A DNA stretch of 48,533 bases from Sulfurospirillum sp. UBA4058 (GTDB taxonomy: Bacteria; Campylobacterota; Campylobacteria; Campylobacterales; Sulfurospirillaceae). This document shows, piece after piece, positions 8,046 to 15,181 of the stretch (within the stretch, counting starts at the first letter, position 1; the number at the start of each line of letters is the position of its first letter). The notes under the pieces are model-generated. The model saw nothing but the letters and a program-made list of their open reading frames with translations, made no database searches and was not told the DNA's origin. A program made the translations under genes and the position numbers. The stretch is taken from NCBI GenBank assembly GCA_002382085.1, contig DFZK01000002.1:258480-307012 (forward strand), read 5' to 3'.

Positions 8046-8123
8046 CGTGGGAAATCCTTTAAAGGTTTTATGCGTCGCATCATAGTCAAAATTGGTTTAA
8101 AAAAACGGAGCAAACGCCTTTTT

Positions 8124-8143
8124 GAGCTTTACATGTAAAGCTC
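8124..8143. repeat. 20-bp perfect palindrome containing the iterated core
   Basis: Perfect palindrome GAGCTTTACATGTAAAGCTC, the longest copy of the iterated palindrome in the window. It lies between the divergent yjjP-like and membrane-protein genes, about 25 bp upstream of the plus-strand -10 element. It could form a cruciform or be an operator for one or both genes. Confidence 0.65.
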
Positions 8144-8168
8144 TTTTCGCTCTCTTTGATGCACCTTT

Positions 8169-8177
8169 TGCTACAAT
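8169..8177 (+). promoter_or_regulatory. extended -10 promoter of membrane-protein gene
   Basis: TGC-TACAAT, an extended -10 element 25 bp before the ATG at 8203. No clear -35 box is seen, which is common in Campylobacterota. Confidence 0.4.
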
Positions 8178-8202
8178 AGCGCATCTAATTTTTGGAACAT
8201 CG

Positions 8203-9558
8203 ATGAATACCCTTTGTAAGATGGCACTTTTAGCCGTTACGTTTTTGCATGTCGCGAAACTTTTTATGCCCGTGAGTTTAGAACTTTTGTCGTTTTTTAC
8301 GGCCACATTGTTTGTCTGCGGTTTTGGGATGCAAAAAAAAGGATTTTTAGGTATTACCTTGCTCTTTTTCGTTTTGGGAACGACGATCCTCCTTTTCTAC
8401 CGTCTTCCGCTTCTTGCGTGGATGCAATCGTTGACGTCTATGACCAACATTATCGCTATTATCGTCGTGATGCAGTTGTTTTCGCTTCCCATCGAATTGG
8501 GGCGTTACGGCGACACCGTCGAGTATTGGCTCAAAAAACTTTTTAAAAAAGAGAGTTCGCTCTACTTTTTTGCGATGCTCGTCACCAACCTTTTTTCCAG
8601 TTTTTTACTTTTTGGAACCGTTCCCGTGATGGTCGCGCTCTTTAACAAAGCCCTTAAAAACAGTGTCTCGGATTACCGGCGTTTTTTGGCGACCGCGATC
8701 ATGCGCGGTTATGCGCTCGTACTGTTTTGGGCTCCGGGAGCCGTTATCGTTCTCGTGGTCATGCAAGTGACGCACGTGTCGTGGTCGGAACTCTTTATGC
8801 CGGGGTTTTTATTGAGCGTTATCGGATTAATCACGTCGTATCTTTTAGAGCATCTCTTACGGTTCAACCGCCCCGTCGTTTCAGAACCGTTTGAAGCATC
8901 TCTAAACGTTGCGCACAACGCACCCAAACAAACGGTGCATATCGTGGCGGTCGTCGTCTCTTTGTTATTGGTCATCGCCTTTTTGGAGTCGTATGCTATC
9001 GGCTCCGCAACGGGAAGAATTCTACTCGCGGGGTTTGTCGTCTCCGTCGTTTGGATTGCTTCTTTTTTCAAGCATCCCAAGTTTGCTTCGGTATTAACAA
9101 CGTACGCGAAAAACGGCATCACGCAAGCGACCGACTTTTCGGTCTTTTTTATCGCGGTCGGACTGTTTGCGGGGGCGATCGATCATAGCGGCATGTTGAT
9201 ACATGTACAACCTCTTTTGCAAGAGAGTATCAACCGTTTGGGATCCTTTTCGATCGTCGTCATTCCGCTTTTATTTATCGCTATCGCGATACTGGGTATT
9301 CATCCGCTTGTTCTTGCGGTGATGTTCGGCAAGATTTTACTTGCCCTCTCTTTGCCGCTCTCTTCCGTCTCGGTGGCACTGCTTTTGATCTTGGCGGCGG
9401 CGATTTCGTTTATCGTTTCGCCTTTTGCCGGCATGTCGCTGATGACGGCGAAATTTTTAAACGTCACGCCGCTTGACGTTTCGCTTCGCTGGAATTTGCT
9501 TTTTTGCGCTCTTTTTTTAGCCGAAGGGATTTTGTTTGCTTACTTGTGGTCTTTTTAA
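8203..9558 (+). CDS. polytopic inner-membrane protein, transporter-like
   Basis: A 451-residue protein that is almost entirely membrane segments; I estimate 11 to 12. Two halves are separated by a soluble loop around residues 220-250. Segments such as FWAPGAVIVLVV and GIHPLVLAVMFGKILLAL, with small residues and prolines inside helices, resemble carriers of the ion-transporter superfamily (DctM, ArsB or citrate-type permeases), but no diagnostic motif is present and I assign no substrate. The frame opens at a TTG at 8122 that would sit inside the palindrome; I prefer the ATG at 8203 because an extended -10 element lies upstream and the first 27 codons otherwise look unlike the rest. It ends overlapping the convergent amidotransferase gene by 4 bp. 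Confidence 0.75.
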   Translation: MNTLCKMALLAVTFLHVAKLFMPVSLELLSFFTATLFVCGFGMQKKGFLGITLLFFVLGTTILLFYRLPLLAWMQSLTSMTNIIAIIVVMQLFSLPIELGRYGDTVEYWLKKLFKKESSLYFFAMLVTNLFSSFLLFGTVPVMVALFNKALKNSVSDYRRFLATAIMRGYALVLFWAPGAVIVLVVMQVTHVSWSELFMPGFLLSVIGLITSYLLEHLLRFNRPVVSEPFEASLNVAHNAPKQTVHIVAVVVSLLLVIAFLESYAIGSATGRILLAGFVVSVVWIASFFKHPKFASVLTTYAKNGITQATDFSVFFIAVGLFAGAIDHSGMLIHVQPLLQESINRLGSFSIVVIPLLFIAIAILGIHPLVLAVMFGKILLALSLPLSSVSVALLLILAAAISFIVSPFAGMSLMTAKFLNVTPLDVSLRWNLLFCALFLAEGILFAYLWSF

Positions 9559-10262
9559 GACGCTTGAGGGTTTACATGTAAGTATTCCAAAAGCGTGCGC
9601 ATCAGCGCTTCGGTTCGTTGCGTGCGCTCTTTGATCTTTAAAACGATGGCTTCTTCGCTTTGCACGTAGCGTGAAGGCACAAGTTCGTTGCGGCAGTTTT
9701 CAACGATGGAGGCTATCGCTTTTTCGGTCATTTCAAGGTGAAACTGTAAACCGATCACGTTTGTTCCGACTTGAAACGCCTGATGCGCGCACGCTTCACT
9801 CTTGGCAAGCCATAACGCATGGGGCGGCAAATCAAACGTCTCTCCGTGCCAATGAAACACTTCGATCAAATGCGAAAAACCGAAAACGCCCTTTTGTGCT
9901 TCATGCGAAACGGGTACGATCGGAAACCACCCGATCTCTTTTTCGCGATGAGGATACACCTTGCTTCCCAAAGCGTTGGCGATCAATTGTGCGCCCAAGC
10001 AGATACCCAAAACGGGCTTTTTGCTCTGAATCATTGAGCGAATCCATGCTTTTTCTGCGACAAGCCAAGGAAATTCCGCTTCGTCGTTGACGCTCATGGG
10101 TCCTCCCATCACGATCAAAAAATCAACCTCCTCGCATTGGGGAAAAGAGGCGTCTGGCTCGTAAAAACGCGTATACGTTACCTCATAACCTCGTTCGTCA
10201 AGCCACGACGCGATCGTTCCCAAACCCTCAAACGCTACATGTAAAAAAGCATGCGCTCGCAT
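9555..10262 (-). CDS. class I glutamine amidotransferase-like protein
   Basis: A 235-residue stand-alone GATase1 domain. The nucleophile Cys88 is in GICLGAQ, and His175 and Glu177 are in LQFHLEM, so the catalytic triad is complete; MGGPMSVND near residue 52 builds the oxyanion site. Proteins of this size hydrolyse glutamine for ammonia or cleave gamma-glutamyl bonds, as the gamma-glutamylpolyamine and gamma-glutamyl-peptide hydrolases do. No ammonia-accepting synthase is adjacent. Its nearest neighbour across a divergent promoter gap is an ATP-grasp amidoligase operon, so a role in removing gamma-glutamyl groups made there is possible but unproven. The TACATGTA palindrome occurs in frame at both ends of the gene (9571-9581 and 10236-10244), each time encoding Leu-His-Val. 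Confidence 0.88.
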   Translation of the reverse strand: MRAHAFLHVAFEGLGTIASWLDERGYEVTYTRFYEPDASFPQCEEVDFLIVMGGPMSVNDEAEFPWLVAEKAWIRSMIQSKKPVLGICLGAQLIANALGSKVYPHREKEIGWFPIVPVSHEAQKGVFGFSHLIEVFHWHGETFDLPPHALWLAKSEACAHQAFQVGTNVIGLQFHLEMTEKAIASIVENCRNELVPSRYVQSEEAIVLKIKERTQRTEALMRTLLEYLHVNPQAS

Positions 10263-10397
10263 ACCGACTCCTTGGAAATGTTTTGAACGAGCATAGCATA
10301 AAAATGCTCTAAAGTGCTTACGTGTAGCCGATACGGTACGTTGTTTAAAAAATAACCAAAAAATAACGTTTTTATTCGCCTTCTCTGCCTAATTTTG

Positions 10398-10406
10398 TGC
10401 TAAACT
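10398..10406 (+). promoter_or_regulatory. probable promoter of first amidoligase operon
   Basis: TGC-TAAACT, an extended -10 element 40 bp before the ATG at 10447, preceded by T-rich sequence. The 184-bp gap to the divergent amidotransferase also contains a small GAGCAT/ATGCTC hairpin near 10290-10310. Confidence 0.35.
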
Positions 10407-10446
10407 GCTTGCATCACATTGACGTGAAAGGGCAAAGGTAACGGTC

Positions 10447-11820
10447 ATGATAGAGTCACACTCTCCCCTCTACGATGCTTTTAAAAGCGTCTTAAACACC
10501 ATCGACACACAACGCGTCCAAGAGTTACTCGCCTACATGAACACCGAGGCGATCAATTTCAATCTCTTTAAGAACAATGCTTTTATCGAACGCAAATTTC
10601 CTTTCGATATTATTCCGCGCATCGTTTCCCATCAAGAGTTCACGTACCTCGAAAAAGGCATCAAGCAGCGCATTTACGCTCTCAACCTTTTCTTAGAAGA
10701 TATTTACGGCGATCAAAAGATTCTCAAAGACGGTATTATCCCCAGCGAATTCGTCTTCGCCTCCAAGGCGTATCTGCCCTCGTTCGCCCATACCAAAGTC
10801 TCTAAAAATATTCGCGTTCATATCAGCGGAATCGACTTGGTCAAAAACAGCGTCGGCGACGGTTGGGTCGTTTTAGAAGACAATTTACGAGTGCCCAGCG
10901 GTGTCAGTTACCCGCTTTCGTTGCGAATTTTGACGCGCAAAGTGTTTCCCGAGTTTTTTGAAAAACTACCGATTCAAAGCGTGCACGATTATCCCAAGCG
11001 TCTCGAAGCGGCGATGGACTACGTCAATACGGGCGGCATCAACGTCATTTTGACTCCCGGAAGGTACAATTCGGCGTTTTACGAACACTCGTACCTTGCC
11101 AAACAAAGCGGCGCGGTTTTAGCGACGGGAGAAGACCTCTTCGTCGAGAAAGACAAAGTCTACCTTAAAACCTATCTCGGCAAAAAAGCACGCGTCGGCG
11201 CGATTTACCGTCGTTTGGACGATGATGCGCTTGATCCGGTGGAATTCAATGCCGACTCGCTAATCGGCGTACCGAACATCACCCAAGCGTACCGTGCCGG
11301 CAATATCGCTTTGATGAACAGTATCGGAAACGGTATCGCCGACGATAAGGGCATCTATTATTTCGTGCCGGCGATGATTCGCTACTACATGAACGAAGAG
11401 CCGATCTTACAGAATGCACCGACGTATTTGGCGTTTTTCGAGAAAGACCGTCAGCACATCTTGCAAAACCTACGCACGCTCGTCATCAAAGACGTCGCCG
11501 AAGCAGGCGGATACGGCGTCGTTTTCGGCTCCAAACTCTCCAAAAATGAGCGTGAAGCCCTCAAAGACGCCATCATTAAAGAGCCTAGACGCTTTATCGC
11601 CCAAGAGGTCATCGAGTTTTACGACATCGAATGTTTAACGAACGAAGGAACGTTAAGCCCGAGAAAAGCCGATCTTCGCATGTTTTCGATCTTTAGCGAC
11701 GATATTTTTATCTGGCCGTGCGGCCTGACGCGTTACGCGATGGATCCTAGCAGTTACATCGTCAACTCTTCCCAAGGCGGAGGATTTAAAGATACGTGGG
11801 TTTTAAAGGAGAGCAAATGA
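10447..11820 (+). CDS. circularly permuted ATP-grasp protein (COG2308 type)
   Basis: A 457-residue stand-alone circularly permuted ATP-grasp enzyme (DUF404/DUF407). ATP-grasp enzymes activate a carboxylate as acyl phosphate and join it to an amine. Family blocks present are PSGVSYPLSLRIL near 158, LTPGRYNSAFYEHSYLAKQSG near 201, YRRLDDDALDPVEF near 256, AYRAGNIALMNSIGNGIADDKG near 281, the glycine-rich GGYGVVFGSKLS near 352, and PRKADLRMFS near 402 with the acidic/arginine pair expected at the ATP site. All look intact, so activity is likely; the substrate is unknown. It is the first gene of a five-gene operon and overlaps the next by ATGA. Iyer and colleagues described this family with alpha-E and transglutaminase-like partners in predicted peptide-synthesis or modification operons. 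Confidence 0.92.
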   Translation: MIESHSPLYDAFKSVLNTIDTQRVQELLAYMNTEAINFNLFKNNAFIERKFPFDIIPRIVSHQEFTYLEKGIKQRIYALNLFLEDIYGDQKILKDGIIPSEFVFASKAYLPSFAHTKVSKNIRVHISGIDLVKNSVGDGWVVLEDNLRVPSGVSYPLSLRILTRKVFPEFFEKLPIQSVHDYPKRLEAAMDYVNTGGINVILTPGRYNSAFYEHSYLAKQSGAVLATGEDLFVEKDKVYLKTYLGKKARVGAIYRRLDDDALDPVEFNADSLIGVPNITQAYRAGNIALMNSIGNGIADDKGIYYFVPAMIRYYMNEEPILQNAPTYLAFFEKDRQHILQNLRTLVIKDVAEAGGYGVVFGSKLSKNEREALKDAIIKEPRRFIAQEVIEFYDIECLTNEGTLSPRKADLRMFSIFSDDIFIWPCGLTRYAMDPSSYIVNSSQGGGFKDTWVLKESK

Positions 11821-12479
11821 TCCTCATTTCACCGCAAACCGCCGAAAGCCTCTTTTGGATGGGAAGATACATCCAACGTGCGGAAAGTATGACGCGCCTT
11901 ATTATTGCGCTGTTCGATAAAATTATCGACGAAAACTTTAACGAAGCCAAAGAACTGTACGAAAAATTGGGTATCGCGCTTCATTACGCCTCTTCACAAG
12001 CATTTTTACGCAAAAGCGTCTTCGAGCTTGATTTTATCAGCTTGTACTACGTCATCAATACCGCACGCGAAAATGCAATTCTGACGCGTTCGCATTTGCC
12101 CAACCGTATGTTTAGCCGTATTAACGCTTTGTATTTAAAATACCAAGCCGCTAAAGAAGAGCCTAACGTTTCGATTTATTGGCTCGAATCGACGCTTCAA
12201 GAACTCGATGCGATCTGGGGAAATTTAGAGCTCTCCCTTGTCGAAGCCAAAGAAGCACCGCTCATCGAGCTCGGCAAAGTCGTCGAACGCATGGACCTTA
12301 GTATTCGTCTGTTCGACAGTATCGAAGCGGCCGTTATGGATACAGAAAAACTTAATGTCATTGCCGATAAAATACGTCCCGGCCACAAAAAAATTCTTTT
12401 ATCCAGTAGCCAAAAAGCAAAGGCCTTAGCTACGATCAATTCGGTATTTGGAGCTTTAATTACATCTCATGAAAGTTAA
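11817..12479 (+). CDS. alpha-E domain protein (DUF403)
   Basis: A 220-residue all-helical protein. It opens with the family signature AESLFWMGRYIQRAESMTRL, where the WMGRYxxRAE core is nearly invariant. Alpha-E proteins always accompany COG2308 ATP-grasp enzymes and are thought to be structural partners, not catalysts. The start is the ATG at 11817 that overlaps the preceding stop (ATGA), with AAAGGAG upstream. It overlaps the following transglutaminase-like gene by 11 bp. In the second operon of this window the same domain is fused to its ATP-grasp partner, which supports direct contact between the two products here. Confidence 0.9.
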   Translation: MILISPQTAESLFWMGRYIQRAESMTRLIIALFDKIIDENFNEAKELYEKLGIALHYASSQAFLRKSVFELDFISLYYVINTARENAILTRSHLPNRMFSRINALYLKYQAAKEEPNVSIYWLESTLQELDAIWGNLELSLVEAKEAPLIELGKVVERMDLSIRLFDSIEAAVMDTEKLNVIADKIRPGHKKILLSSSQKAKALATINSVFGALITSHES

Positions 12480-13239
12480 TTTTTCGTATGATTTTACCCT
12501 CACGTTTCCAGAATCCGTGAGAGACCACCGTTACTGTTTGCGTATCGTTCCTTACGAAAACGCTATACAAAGCTGTTCGCGCCTTGATATTCTCGTCAAT
12601 GCGAACACGGCGTTCGAGCAAGGACGCGACGGCTTTGCCAACCGTTTCGTCTACGGAACGATCGCAAAACCGCACAAGAGTTTAAGCGCACATATCGAAG
12701 GCGAACTCGAACTCTCGCCTTACGTTTATTGCGACGAAGAGCCTCCCGCTCTTTACAACGCACCCTCGCCGCTTGTCGGTTTTTGCGCGTTGATGCAGGC
12801 GTTTTTAGACGAAACGACGCTTCCCGTAAGCACTTTTCGCAAAGCCGTCGTGCTCACGCAAAAAATTCGTGAAAATTTCACGCTTATCGAGAGCACCAAA
12901 GCCGAAGGTTTGGAGAGTTTTTTACTCTATAAAGAGGGGCTTCGAAACGATTTTAGCCATCTTTTAATCGCGTTATTGCGACACGTCAACATTCCGGCTC
13001 GTTTGTGCCACGGTTTTATCGAAGGCGAAAATAAAACGCATACGTGGGTCGAAGCGTGGATGGACGGTGATTGGAGAGGATTCGATCCGATTAAGGGCAT
13101 CGTCATTCACGACGAGCCTTACGTCAAATTGGCACACGGACGCGACTTTTCCGAGTGTGCGATTTACAAAGGCAGCTACATCGGAAAACGCCAACACATC
13201 TTAAAAATCACGGGACAAATCGGAAGGGAAGAGCAATGA
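12469..13239 (+). CDS. transglutaminase-like protein lacking the catalytic cysteine
   Basis: A 256-residue protein with the layout of the bacterial transglutaminase-like family: a beta-rich N-terminal region, then the papain-like core. The core block reads EGLRNDFSHLLIALLRHVNIPAR. In active relatives, including two in this window, the same place reads GVCQDF or GSCRDF. Here Arg159 replaces the nucleophilic Cys. The other triad members remain, His191 in KTHTWVEAW and Asp206 in GFDP. A thiol mechanism is therefore impossible as written, and the protein is more likely a binding or scaffold member of the amidoligase complex. It overlaps its upstream neighbour by 11 bp and its downstream neighbour by ATGA, so it is co-translated and evidently kept under selection; no frameshift or stop is present. 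Confidence 0.85.
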   Translation: MKVNFSYDFTLTFPESVRDHRYCLRIVPYENAIQSCSRLDILVNANTAFEQGRDGFANRFVYGTIAKPHKSLSAHIEGELELSPYVYCDEEPPALYNAPSPLVGFCALMQAFLDETTLPVSTFRKAVVLTQKIRENFTLIESTKAEGLESFLLYKEGLRNDFSHLLIALLRHVNIPARLCHGFIEGENKTHTWVEAWMDGDWRGFDPIKGIVIHDEPYVKLAHGRDFSECAIYKGSYIGKRQHILKITGQIGREEQ

Positions 13240-14189
13240 TCGAAGAGGTTTTCAGTGTTCAACTTCCCGTCAACGAAACGCTTTCGCTCAAGCGCAACCG
13301 CTTTGCGCCGCCCGATATCACGAAGGCGACGAAGCGTATTTCGATCGTCACGGGCATTCACGGCGACGAAATCGAAGGACAATACGTCTGTTACCTGCTT
13401 GCTAAATGGTTGAACGCCAACCCCGATGCGATCAAAGGTATCGTCGATATCTATCCCGCGATGAATCCGATGGGCATCGACAGCATTACGCGCGGTTTTC
13501 CGTTCTACGACGTCGATCTTAATCGCACGTTTCCGGGAAGCACGTCCGATTTTTTACCCGCGCAAGTCTCCAACGCCATCGTCGATACGGTCAAAGGAAG
13601 CGACTATGCGATCGACATTCACGCGAGCAATATCTTTTTACGCGAATTGCCGCAAGTACGTATCAGTCGCGCCAATGCCGACGAATTGGTTCCGCTGGCG
13701 GAAAAACTCGGTATCGACTTTATTTGGGTGCACGATGCGGTAACGGTTTTGGAATCGACCTTTTCGCATGCGATGAACACGCTCGGAACGCAAACCTTGG
13801 TCGTGGAAATGGGTGTGGGTATGCGCATCACCAAAGAGTACGGACAAAACCTTACGCGCGGTCTTTTAAACCTGATGGCACATGTCGGCATTATCGATAA
13901 GCCGATTTTACCGCCGACGACCACGGCGGTTTCAACGCTCAACTCCGAAGTTTTTTTTATCAATGCCTCCAAAGCGGGCGTTTTTATTCCTATTTTAGAA
14001 CATAACGTCAGCGTATTGCGCGGCGAAAAACTTGGAGAAATTATCGATCCGCTTTTGGGCGTCGTTCAAGAGACCATCATCAGCCCGTGCAACGGACTTT
14101 TATTTACGATTCGAGAATATCCCGTCGTTTACGAAGGATCTTTGATTGCTCGAATACTCGAAGACCCTAAAGAGGAAGCAAGCGTATGA
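13236..14189 (+). CDS. AstE/AspA-type zinc deacylase or carboxypeptidase (M14 superfamily)
   Basis: A 317-residue member of the succinylglutamate desuccinylase/aspartoacylase group, which hydrolyses N-acyl amino acids and related amides. The zinc ligands are visible as His42 and Glu45 in GIHGDEIEG and His129 in DIHAS; Glu191 in VVEMG is the likely catalytic base and DLNRTFPG at 94-101 the carboxylate-binding loop. A C-terminal lipoyl-like beta lobe follows (ETIISPCNG near 280). I use the ATG at 13236 that overlaps the previous stop, with GGAAGGGAAGAG upstream; the open frame extends to 13155. In an operon with an ATP-grasp ligase, the enzyme probably trims or reverses the amide product. It overlaps the next gene by ATGA. 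Confidence 0.9.
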   Translation: MIEEVFSVQLPVNETLSLKRNRFAPPDITKATKRISIVTGIHGDEIEGQYVCYLLAKWLNANPDAIKGIVDIYPAMNPMGIDSITRGFPFYDVDLNRTFPGSTSDFLPAQVSNAIVDTVKGSDYAIDIHASNIFLRELPQVRISRANADELVPLAEKLGIDFIWVHDAVTVLESTFSHAMNTLGTQTLVVEMGVGMRITKEYGQNLTRGLLNLMAHVGIIDKPILPPTTTAVSTLNSEVFFINASKAGVFIPILEHNVSVLRGEKLGEIIDPLLGVVQETIISPCNGLLFTIREYPVVYEGSLIARILEDPKEEASV

Positions 14190-15142
14190 GAGAAGAAATT
14201 TTATTTGAGATCAGTTCGCTTAGCCGCAATCCTTTAAAGGTTAAAGGTTACCGATTCGGGAAACAAGACACGACGCCTAGTTGCGTGATTGTAGGGCCGA
14301 TGATGGGCAATGCGATCGATCAATTGTGGATTGCGTCTCAAATCGTACGCTTTTTGCGCCAACAAGAACTGGCAAATGCCGCATTTATCAAAGGCGAAAT
14401 TTTAGTCGTACCGACGGTCAATCCTTATTCGTTTAACATGGGAAAAAGTTTTTGGCCGCTTGATAACACCGACATCGACGTGATGTTCCCGGGCTATGAT
14501 AAAGGTGAAACCACCCAACGCATCGCCGCACGATTGTTTGAAAAAACCAACAACTACGACTATGCAATTTTACTGGAAGCCAGAAAAGATCACGTCGAGT
14601 GCATTCCTTACGTCAAAGTGTTGCAAACCGGTAGAGAAGAGATCGAACATGCCAGAGCGTTCGGACTGGATTTTATCCATCTCAAAGAGCCGAGTCCTAG
14701 CGATACGGTATCCCTCAACTACAACTGGCAAATCTGGAACGCACAATCTTTTTCGCTCATTTCGGGTAAAAAAGGCGTTTTACAAAAAAGCGAAGCCAAT
14801 AAAGTCATCGATGCGATTATTCGGTTTCTTTCGCAAAAAGGTTTGATCGATTATGCGACGTTTGCGGCATCAAGCGGCAATATCGTGACGCAAAACGACG
14901 TTGAAGCGATTAAAAGTACCGCCGCGGGACTTTTCGACGCACTGGTTCCGATCGGTGAATGCGTCGTTCACGGTCAACCTTTAGGACGTATTTTCAATGC
15001 TCTGGAAGGCACGTTGATGCAGACGATCATTTCTCCTTGCGACGGCATCGTTTCATGCCGCTACGACTATTCGATGATCTTTCAAAACGCGATTGCGTAC
15101 CGTATTATCAAAGCGGAAGCGGCACTAAATCGTTACATGTAA
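14186..15142 (+). CDS. degenerate AstE/AspA-type homologue (likely pseudoenzyme)
   Basis: A 318-residue paralogue of the preceding deacylase, recognisable by the shared C-terminal lobe (QTIISPCDG here, ETIISPCNG there), a matching length and the VGPMMGN loop where the neighbour has GIHGDE. The zinc site is gone: the first His is replaced by Met (39 or 40), the Glu by Asn/Ala (42-43), the second His by Glu131 in LLEARK, and the catalytic Glu by a Ser-rich stretch. The reading frame is intact and coupled by ATGA to the active gene, so a regulatory or structural partner of the active deacylase is the best reading. The last codons and stop are supplied by a TTACATGTAA palindrome (15133-15142). 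A terminator hairpin follows. Confidence 0.85.
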   Translation: MREEILFEISSLSRNPLKVKGYRFGKQDTTPSCVIVGPMMGNAIDQLWIASQIVRFLRQQELANAAFIKGEILVVPTVNPYSFNMGKSFWPLDNTDIDVMFPGYDKGETTQRIAARLFEKTNNYDYAILLEARKDHVECIPYVKVLQTGREEIEHARAFGLDFIHLKEPSPSDTVSLNYNWQIWNAQSFSLISGKKGVLQKSEANKVIDAIIRFLSQKGLIDYATFAASSGNIVTQNDVEAIKSTAAGLFDALVPIGECVVHGQPLGRIFNALEGTLMQTIISPCDGIVSCRYDYSMIFQNAIAYRIIKAEAALNRYM

Positions 15143-15148
15143 AAGCAG

Positions 15149-15172
15149 AGGAGCAAAGATCTCTTTGCTCCT
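15149..15172. terminator. bidirectional terminator
   Basis: AGGAGCAAAGA (15149-15159) is perfectly inverted at 15162-15172, leaving a tiny loop. It lies in the 39-bp gap between the convergent deacylase-homologue and chemoreceptor genes and can serve both. Confidence 0.65.
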
Positions 15173-15181
15173 AAACGCAGA

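Noticed and set aside
8122..8202. Upstream TTG start for the membrane-protein gene
   Set aside because: It would place the 20-bp palindrome and the promoter inside the gene; the ATG at 8203 has a -10 element at a normal distance.
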